Assembly: GCF_022985175.1 (NCBI RefSeq)
Contig: NC_066889.1
Location: 13,445,138-13,509,137, forward strand
Reading direction: 5' to 3'
Length of the DNA stretch: 64,000 nt
Origin: Labeo rohita
Taxonomy: Eukaryota; Chordata; Actinopteri; Cypriniformes; Cyprinidae
Positions 61,601-64,000 of the stretch are shown here, piece by piece. Numbering within the stretch: position 1 is the first letter of the stretch; every line of letters begins with the position of its first letter. The notes beneath the pieces are model-generated. The model was not told the origin of the DNA. It made no database searches and worked only from the letters and a program-made list of their open reading frames with translations. The position numbers and the translations under genes were made by a program.

Positions 61601-63748
61601 TCATTAATGTTACTCGAAGAAAAGAAAAAAAAAATCAGTTACTGTTCTTGACTGAATATCTAACTTTAATGAGGATTAACTTACATTTTATTCATGAAAA
61701 GTGTTTTTAAACTTTTGATTTCATTTTCTCTACCTGAAATTTGTTCAGTAGCATTTATGCTATTGCTAATTGATTTGTTTGTTCCCATTTTATTACTGAT
61801 TGTTTACTTGTCTTTAACAATTTAATGTTTAAAATTTATATTAGTCTAGTTTTTGCTGTCGTAGTTTTTGTTAAAACCATAGTCAAAAGTCTCGTAGCTT
61901 CATAAAATTGCGGTTGGACAACGGATGTCTTGTGGGCTATTTTAATCAATATCCTTACTACTGTTCTGGGCCTTGAATGTGTCAGTTGTTGTGTTGCCAT
62001 CTGTGCAGAGTCAGAAAATTCTCAGATTTCATCAAAAATATCGTAATTTGTGTTCTGAAGATAAACAAAGGTCTTACAGGTTTGGAAAGACATGAGGGTG
62101 AGTAATTAATGACAGAATTTTCATTTTTGGGAAAACTATTCCCTTATTACCAGGTTGTAAACAATACTCAAGTCAGTAATGCAAAACCAAAATCTTATTG
62201 GATGAGGGAGGATCAGTTAGATGTTTTCATCACTGCAAGCTTTGTACTTGTACTTTCAAGCTGTCTTAAATGCATGTTTTCTTTGTAAGTTCATTCTCAA
62301 ACTGAATGATTGTTTTTTTTTTTTTTTTTTTTTTGGTTGGTTTTAGGTGCAAATATTAACGCTCAGACAGAGGAGACGCAGGAGACGGCGTTGACTCTGG
62401 CATGTTGCGGAGGCTTCCTAGAGGTGGCTGATTTCCTCATCAAAGCTGGGGCGGACATTGAGTTGGGTTGCTCCACCCCGCTCATGGAGGCTGCACAGGA
62501 GGGGCATCTGGAGCTGGTCAAATACTTGTTAGCTGCTGGTGAGGCCTTGCGTTGAATGTAACCTTTGAAATTTCTCTTTTCTATGACACAACGTTCACAC
62601 ACTACTCTCTATTTGTTCAGGTGCTAACGTCCACGCCACAACAGCCACAGGTGACACGGCTCTGACATACGCCTGTGAGAACGGACACACAGATGTGGCT
62701 GACGTGCTGCTGCAAACAGGGGCTGACCTGGTTTGTGGATGTCCTGATTTACCATGATTGTATTTTTATTCCTTTGTGTGTTTTATACAATTAAAAGCCT
62801 TTTTGGAGCTGACTAGTGTCTTTGTTTTGCAGGAACATGAATCAGAAGGGGGCAGGACTCCACTGATGAAAGCGGCCAGAGCAGGACACCTGTGCACTGT
62901 GCAGTTTCTCATCAGCAAAGGCAAGCTGGAATGTCCCAAACTAGGATTGCAACAAACAATGAAATCAACAATAAATACATACTAAACCTTTATCAGTCAC
63001 CACACTTTGAAGTAGAAATAAATTACATTTTATGTCTGCCCCATTTGTTTATTTTGCATTGCATTTTTAAATTAATTTTCACGTTTATATCTGCAGGTGC
63101 TAATGTGAATAGAGCCACAGCCAACAATGATCACACAGTGGTTTCTCTGGCTTGTGCGGGGGGCCACTTGGCTGTTGTGGAGCTGCTGTTGGCCCATGGT
63201 GCTGACCCCACCCACAGACTGAAGGTGAGGGTTTCAGCCTCCCTGAGAATTACACTCTCCAGATGCTAGCGGGTGTTATGTGGTCACACAAACTCTGGTC
63301 GGTCCTCTGTGCTAATTAGAATCTCTCTTCTGCTCGCAGGATGGCTCCACGATGCTGATTGAAGCTGCTAAAGGTGGTCACACTAATGTGGTGTCCTACT
63401 TGCTAGACTACCCAAACAACATTCTGTCAGTCCCTGCCCCAGACCTGTCCCAGCTCACGCCCCCCTCTCATGACACTTCTCAGGTGAGTGGAAACACACG
63501 CTGTCTAACAGCCACTACACATTACCATTTTTAACATTTACCTAATGCTTTAAAAATGGAAATGCCAATTTGTGGCGATCCAAGTGTATGTAACGTGAAT
63601 GGTTTATTTTTATTTAATAGATTGTTAATTCTGTTTGACATACAGGCCCCTCGAGTCCCATTCCAAGCCCTGGCTATGGTGGTGCCCCCCCAGGAGCCAG
63701 ACAGAGTGCCCTCCACCATCCCCACGCCCCCACCCGTTACAAGCAAAG
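33634..63748 (+). CDS. ankhd1: ANKHD1 (ankyrin repeat and KH domain protein), 5' part
   Basis: Fourteen exons (listed separately) join without phase breaks into about 738 codons and run off the window; human ANKHD1 is about 2540 residues, and the second ankyrin block and KH domain lie beyond. Residues 1-92 are a low-complexity Gly/acidic N-terminus with V-R-L-F-G-E-A-G and D-E-D-E-V-S-E; about 93-195 is the conserved L-D-P/E-A-L-L-E-A-A-G region; from about 197 to 695 there are about 15 ankyrin repeats (T-P-L-M-E-A-A, G-H-x-E-V-A-R-L-L-L). Family role: large cytoplasmic/nuclear scaffold, counterpart of fly Mask, acting in Hippo/Yorkie and receptor tyrosine kinase signalling. Paralogue check: the N-terminus, S-D-G-D, H-L-D-M, G-A-N-L-E-E-V and N-R-A-T-A-N-N favour ANKHD1; a few sites (C-G-G-F-L-E-V, E-A-A-Q-E-G-H) match ANKRD17. 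An alternative start is Met10 (33661), which matches the human M-L-T-D start. Confidence 0.92.
33910..37896 (+). other. ankhd1 intron 1, first part
   Basis: The first roughly 450 bp remain CpG-rich (promoter-proximal). From about 35005 (TAGGGGTGGGTGATTATGAG) there is a transposon-like stretch, into which repeat A copy 2 is inserted. C-rich runs (CCCCCCCCCC near 36370) and G-rich runs (36308-36315, 36474-36484) occur near 36.3-36.5 kb. No exon recognised. Confidence 0.45.
35178..35606 (+). mobile_element. Repeat family A, copy 2
   Basis: Ends GTGACCCTGGACCCCAAAAT and TTTTGTGGTCCAGGGTCAC. Same orientation as the copy at 151-584, about 430 bp. It sits inside a sequence beginning TAGGGGTGGGTGATTATGAG near 35004 that is itself transposon-like. 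Confidence 0.75.
37901..38797. mobile_element. Repeat family B copy (right terminus missing)
   Basis: TTAA (37897-37900) then AGGAGAAGTCCACTTCCAAA, the family B left end. The palindromic arms run to GATGACAAGGGGGTAAGTAA, where similarity stops without the terminal GGAAGTGGACTTCTCC. Near-complete left arm and about 90% of the right arm. Confidence 0.75.
38800..39385. repeat. Tandem duplication, two units of about 315 bp
   Basis: The word TGAAGTGACTGTCAGAGCAG occurs at 38881 and 39196. The same spacing holds for GACAGCAGACACTGAAAAAA, GTTTGAGTTTGTGTAGTAGA and TGCACTGACTGGCTGT. The units differ by scattered substitutions, so the duplication is not recent. Its first unit abuts the broken end of the B copy. 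Confidence 0.75.
39386..42350 (+). other. ankhd1 intron 1, middle part
   Basis: Contains repeat A copy 3 and, at 41640-41960, a CT-rich tract leading into (CG)n (TCTCTCTCTCTCGCGCGCGC near 41730) within a relatively G/C-rich, non-repetitive stretch. No exon recognised. Confidence 0.4.
40254..40662 (-). mobile_element. Repeat family A, copy 3 (inverted)
   Basis: Ends GTGCCCATGGACCACAAAAC and GTTTTGTAGTCCAGGGTCAC. The interior is in reverse orientation relative to copies 1 and 2 (for example GTTCCATGAAGATATTTTGT). Located in ankhd1 intron 1. Confidence 0.75.
42351..43383. mobile_element. Repeat family E copy interrupted by family C
   Basis: The left end CACTACCATTCAAAAGTC follows TA (42349-42350). 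The right end ..TTTTTAACAGTAGTG lies at about 43383. The family C element at 42788-43343 sits inside near the right side, so C inserted after E. A 37-T run lies at about 42489-42525. Confidence 0.6.
42788..43343. mobile_element. Repeat family C, full palindromic copy
   Basis: TTAA-flanked (42784-42787 and 43344-43347). Left end TGGTTAGTTCACCCAAAAAT; right end GTGTGACCTATCCC with TTTTTGTG. The inner arms include CAGAAAGGTAGTAAGGACAT and, inverted, GCCCTTACTACCTTTCTGGG. About 556 bp, non-coding. Confidence 0.78.
43384..44219 (+). other. ankhd1 intron 1, stretch without recognised feature
   Basis: A/T-rich DNA between the family E/C composite and the (TA)n tract. No splice-supported exon, RNA or terminal repeats seen. 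Confidence 0.4.
44222..44422. repeat. (TA)n microsatellite, about 200 bp
   Basis: A long alternating TA tract with AAATA interruptions around 44302-44322 and 44354-44396. The translated open frames here (I-Y-I-Y repeats) are meaningless. Such tracts can form cruciforms and vary in length. Confidence 0.95.
44430..44542. mobile_element. 113-bp hairpin MITE
   Basis: Left CAGTAGTCAACATCTGAAGT with GGATCAAAA; right TTTTGATCCACTTCAAATGT with TGACTACT. Almost the whole element is one inverted repeat, between TA dinucleotides, directly beside the (TA)n tract. A mariner-type MITE is the likely class. Confidence 0.75.
44600..45247. mobile_element. Repeat family E right part, split by a MITE
   Basis: E words (GTCAAATAAATGCAGGTTTG, ending at 44836) are interrupted at about 44837-45187 by an insert with ends CCAGATTTACTAAACTGGGC and GTTAGTAAAACTGGCCCTTA. 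E then resumes (GAGACTTCTTTCGAAAAATC ... CGACCCCAAACTTTTGAACC). The insert is therefore younger than E. Confidence 0.6.
45248..45940 (+). other. ankhd1 intron 1, candidate conserved non-coding stretch
   Basis: About 45540-45900 is non-repetitive and richer in G/C than the rest of the intron, with CAGCCCAGTTCCTCCCAGTA and GGACCCGCTGATCAGCTC. No open frame with splice sites is evident. It could be an enhancer; this is only suspicion from composition. Confidence 0.3.
45944..46185. mobile_element. Repeat family C, left-arm fragment
   Basis: Starts AAAGGGATAGTTTAACCAAA. Includes TTACTCACCCTCATGTCGTT and AGAAAGGTACTAAGGACGTT. It stops just before the SINE-like sequence at 46190, without the right arm. 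Confidence 0.65.
46190..46340 (+). mobile_element. tRNA-derived SINE (diverged)
   Basis: Contains a B-box-like CAAGTTCGAGTCC (46226-46240), then TTGAGGACCTTTTCCGATCC, CACCCCC, CTTTGTTTCCTGTCTGC and a terminal AATAAACAGGCAAAAA. This order is that of a common cyprinid SINE with a pyrimidine-rich body. The head is degraded. Confidence 0.65.
46400..47130. repeat. Dispersed repeat with recurring AACTTCA-ATGTTTGAT units
   Basis: Several diverged internal repeats such as CTCAAACTTCACATGTTTGA and CACCAAACTTCATATGTTTG, plus GATAGCGCCACCTATAAAAT and ACCACCACCTGGTAGCAGGA. I recall this as a cyprinid interspersed repeat of DNA-transposon origin, but no terminal repeats were found. Confidence 0.45.
47131..48194 (+). 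other. ankhd1 intron 1, distal part
   Basis: No recognised repeat ends or exon. It closes with a polypyrimidine-containing acceptor (TCTCTTTCCATGCAG) for exon 2. Confidence 0.45.
48195..48348 (+). CDS. ankhd1: ankhd1 exon 2
   Basis: Acceptor CCATGCAG. Encodes V-E-S-F-I-L-D-Q-E-D-L-D-N-P-V-L and D-P-E-T-Q-A-R-L-E-A-L-L-E-A-A. Donor AGCAG|GTACAT, phase 1. Confidence 0.92.
48594..50781. mobile_element. Three-level nested transposon stack in intron 2
   Basis: The outer element has ends TAGGGCTGCAACAACGAG and GAGTTGTCGCCCTA (hAT-like). Inside it is a family E copy (about 48714-50619: ACTACAGTTCAAATGTTTGG ... CCTGACCTCAAACTTTGGAC). Inside E is the hairpin-array family F (48985-50457). Each outer element resumes in order after the inner one ends. 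Confidence 0.7.
48985..50457. repeat. Hairpin-array repeat family F, copy 3 (long)
   Basis: About 1.47 kb of alternating CAGAATTGCGAG-type units and their complements. It ends with the family terminus TTCAGTGGTGGAAATGGGCTTCCAT; the left terminus is lost. It is interrupted around 49570-49855 by a TTTG microsatellite and an unrelated segment, then a 22-T run. It is the longest of the three F copies. Confidence 0.7.
50782..51975 (+). other. ankhd1 intron 2, spacer between two transposon stacks
   Basis: Non-repetitive by eye. About 51250-51460 is G/C-richer with AGCGGATAGTTATCTCGCAG and a CAG repeat (CAGCAGCAGCAG). No exon supported. The frames at 50910-51665 look like chance. Confidence 0.35.
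52681..53226. mobile_element. hAT-like MITE with 8-bp target duplication
   Basis: Starts CAGTGTTAATTTCGTCAACA and ends near TGTCAAAATTAACCC. Flanked by identical 8-mers CTCCACAC (52673-52680 and 53227-53234). Eight-base duplications and CAGTG ends are hAT hallmarks. 546 bp, with no transposase. Confidence 0.82.
54198..54286. repeat. Poly(T) followed by (TA)n
   Basis: About 40 T with two C, then about 46 bp of TA, directly abutting the truncated left end of the family B copy. It looks like replication slippage at an insertion joint. Confidence 0.9.
54287..54876. mobile_element. Repeat family B, internally shortened copy
   Basis: Begins AAGAAGTCCACATCCAGAAC and ends GGAAGTGGACTTCTCCC before TTAA (54877-54880). 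The first part of each arm is present, but much of the right arm is deleted. Nested in family D. Confidence 0.7.
55746..55902 (+). CDS. ankhd1: ankhd1 exon 3
   Basis: Acceptor ATGCTACAG. Encodes G-I-G-K-L-S-T-A-D-G-K-A-F-A-D-P-E-V-L and the helical S-C-A-L-D-E-A-A-A-A-L-T-R-M-R-A-E-N. Donor GACAA|GTAGGC, phase 2. Confidence 0.92.
56203..56350 (+). CDS. ankhd1: ankhd1 exon 4
   Basis: Acceptor TTATTTTTAG. Encodes R-S-L-A-E-A-C-S-D-G-D-V-N-A-V, the start of the ankyrin block, through G-Y-Y-E-L-A-Q. Donor GCACAG|GTACTT, phase 0. Confidence 0.92.
56351..58412 (+). other. ankhd1 intron 4
   Basis: Poly(T) tracts lie at about 56516-56543 and 56944-56970. A fragment with the CAGTGTTGGGGG hAT-like end starts near 56997. 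The shortened family C copy is at 57901-58166. The rest is A/T-rich without recognised features. Confidence 0.5.
57901..58166. mobile_element. Repeat family C, internally deleted copy
   Basis: 266 bp between TTAA duplications (57897-57900 and 58167-58170). Ends AGGGATGGAGTCAAAAAAG and TTTTTGGGTGAATTATCCCT. The palindrome centre is deleted. Confidence 0.75.
58413..58560 (+). CDS. ankhd1: ankhd1 exon 5
   Basis: Acceptor TGGTTGTAG. Encodes V-L-L-A-M-H-A-N-V-E-D-R-G-I-K-G-D-I-T-P-L-M and A-D-V-N-A-Q-S-S-T. Donor CGACAG|GTACAA, phase 1. Followed within 10 bp by a long poly(T). Confidence 0.92.
58608..58980 (-). mobile_element. Repeat family A, copy 4 (inverted)
   Basis: Ends GTGACCCTGGACCACAAAAC and GGTTTTGTGGTCCAGGGTCAC. 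The termini are the best preserved of the set. Lies in ankhd1 intron 5 between a poly(T) tract and exon 6. Confidence 0.8.
59107..59340 (+). CDS. ankhd1: ankhd1 exon 6
   Basis: Acceptor TTTCTTGCAG. 234 nt carrying two-plus ankyrin repeats: N-T-A-L-T-Y-A-C-A-G-G-F, H-T-P-L-M-E-A-A-S-A-G-H and E-S-A-L-T-L-A-C-Y-K. Donor ATAAAG|GTGTGT. Confidence 0.93.
59720..59814 (+). CDS. ankhd1: ankhd1 exon 7
   Basis: Acceptor TGTTCTTTAG. Encodes H-L-D-M-V-R-F-L-L-E-A-G-A-D-Q-E-H-K-T-D-E-M-H. The H-L-D-M residues favour ANKHD1 over ANKRD17 (H-L-E-M). Donor GCATG|GTAACA, phase 0. Confidence 0.92.
59904..60141 (+). CDS. ankhd1: ankhd1 exon 8
   Basis: Acceptor TTTTGTGTAG. Encodes D-G-H-V-E-V-A-R-L-L-L, F-E-S-P-L-T-L-A-A-C-G-G-H and G-Y-T-P-L-M-E-A-A-R. 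Donor ACAAG|GTACTG. Confidence 0.93.
60208..62146. mobile_element. Repeat family C, long copy in intron 8
   Basis: Left arm 60208-60455 (GGGATAGTGCACCCC..., TTACTCACCCTCATGCGG) and right arm about 61886-62146 (CGTAGCTTCATAAAATTGCG ... TTTTCATTTTTGGGAAAACT). The 1.4 kb between includes CACGATGCATGCGTGTTTGG and unrelated DNA, so it is either a long-centre version or one with an insertion. The TTAA ends have decayed. Confidence 0.55.
62347..62538 (+). CDS. ankhd1: ankhd1 exon 9
   Basis: Acceptor after a 22-T run (TTTTGGTTGGTTTTAG). Encodes A-N-I-N-A-Q-T-E-E-T-Q-E-T-A and G-C-S-T-P-L-M-E-A-A-Q-E-G-H. This is the exon most like ANKRD17. Donor GCTG|GTGAGG. Confidence 0.92.
62621..62730 (+). CDS. 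ankhd1: ankhd1 exon 10
   Basis: Acceptor TTTGTTCAG after only an 82-bp intron. Encodes A-N-V-H-A-T-T-A-T-G-D-T-A-L-T-Y-A-C-E-N-G-H. Donor GACCTG|GTTTGT, a weak GT site. Confidence 0.92.
62833..62920 (+). CDS. ankhd1: ankhd1 exon 11 (GC donor)
   Basis: Acceptor TTGTTTTGCAG. Encodes E-H-E-S-E-G-G-R-T-P-L-M-K-A-A-R-A-G-H and Q-F-L-I-S-K. Reading phase and the family sequence S-K-G-A-N-V-N require the exon to end at AGCAAAG|GCAAGC, so the donor is GC rather than GT. Confidence 0.9.
63097..63224 (+). CDS. ankhd1: ankhd1 exon 12
   Basis: Acceptor TATATCTGCAG. Encodes A-N-V-N-R-A-T-A-N-N-D-H-T-V-V-S-L-A-C-A-G-G-H. Donor CTGAAG|GTGAGG, phase 0. Confidence 0.93.
63340..63483 (+). CDS. ankhd1: ankhd1 exon 13
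   Basis: Acceptor TCTGCTCGCAG. Encodes D-G-S-T-M-L-I-E-A-A-K-G-G-H-T-N-V-V, the last repeat of the first ankyrin block, then a Pro/Ser-rich linker. Donor TCTCAG|GTGAGT. Confidence 0.93.
63646..63748 (+). CDS. ankhd1: ankhd1 exon 14 (last in window)
   Basis: Acceptor TTGACATACAG. Encodes A-P-R-V-P-F-Q-A-L-A-M-V-V-P-P-Q-E-P-D-R and a proline-rich tail. Donor GCAAAG|GTTAGT, phase 1. The next exon lies beyond the window. Confidence 0.9.
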
Positions 63749-63797
63749 GTTAGTTTGTCAAGTAAAAGTATTCTGATCAGCAAAATGTGTTGCTTAA

Positions 63798-64000
63798 AGG
63801 AGAAGTCCACTTCCAAAACAAAGATTCACATATAATGTACTCACCCCCTTGTCATCCAAGATGTTCATGTCTTTCTTTCTTCAGTCTTAAAGAAATTGTT
63901 TTTTGAGGGAAACATTTCAGGATTTTTTTCCATATAATGGACTGATATGGTGCCCCGATTTTGAACTTCCAAAAGGCAGTTTAAATTATATCATTATATG
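63798..64000. mobile_element. Repeat family B, left arm, runs off the window
   Basis: TTAA (63794-63797) followed by AGGAGAAGTCCACTTCCAAA, TACTCACCCCCTTGTCATCC and TGGTGCCCCGATTTTGAACT. Nearly identical to the left arm at 37901, so one of the younger copies. Confidence 0.78.

Noticed and set aside
33634..63748. Identification as ankrd17
   Set aside because: The N-terminal V-R-L-F-G-E-A-G / L-D-F-K-L region and most discriminating residues match ANKHD1. Only a few sites match ANKRD17.

Overview
This is vertebrate nuclear DNA, almost certainly from a cyprinid fish (zebrafish or carp type). The genes have many short exons with GT-AG introns. About half of the remaining sequence is non-autonomous DNA transposons, fish-type tRNA-derived SINEs, (TA)n tracts and foldback elements. 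Species cannot be fixed from the sequence alone.

Layout. 1-23.3 kb has no host gene that I can support. It is a transposon graveyard with TTAA-flanked foldback elements, hAT-like MITEs, a solo LTR with a perfect 5-bp target duplication, a SINE, three-fold hairpin arrays and a decayed THAP-domain exon inside a TTAA-flanked element. 23.86-25.85 kb is an intronless gene for a CD248/endosialin-type receptor (C-type lectin domain, sushi-like module, five EGF modules, stalk, one membrane span, short conserved tail). 27.53-27.61 kb is a minus-strand tRNA-Ser(GCU) gene. 28.66-30.47 kb is a complete seven-exon deoxycytidine kinase gene (dck). From 33.63 kb to the window end runs the 5' part of ankhd1: 14 exons, about 738 codons, covering the N-terminus and the first block of ankyrin repeats. 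It has a 14.3-kb first intron and a CpG-rich, CCAAT-rich promoter. The gene continues beyond the window.

The three protein genes have unrelated jobs: stromal cell-surface receptor, nucleoside salvage, and ankyrin/KH scaffold. I see no operon-like or single-pathway unit. The most notable material is the transposon stratigraphy. ankhd1 intron 2 holds two stacks of nested insertions, three and at least four levels deep, and several joints can be dated relative to each other by their target duplications (8-bp, TTAA, TA). Several TTAA-flanked palindromic families share similar ends. With the THAP relic, this points to Kolobok-type elements as the probable source, which is an inference. ankhd1 intron 11 uses a GC donor instead of GT.

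All exon borders were read by eye from splice motifs, reading phase and protein similarity recalled from the families. Repeat families are described by structure because I cannot search a repeat library.
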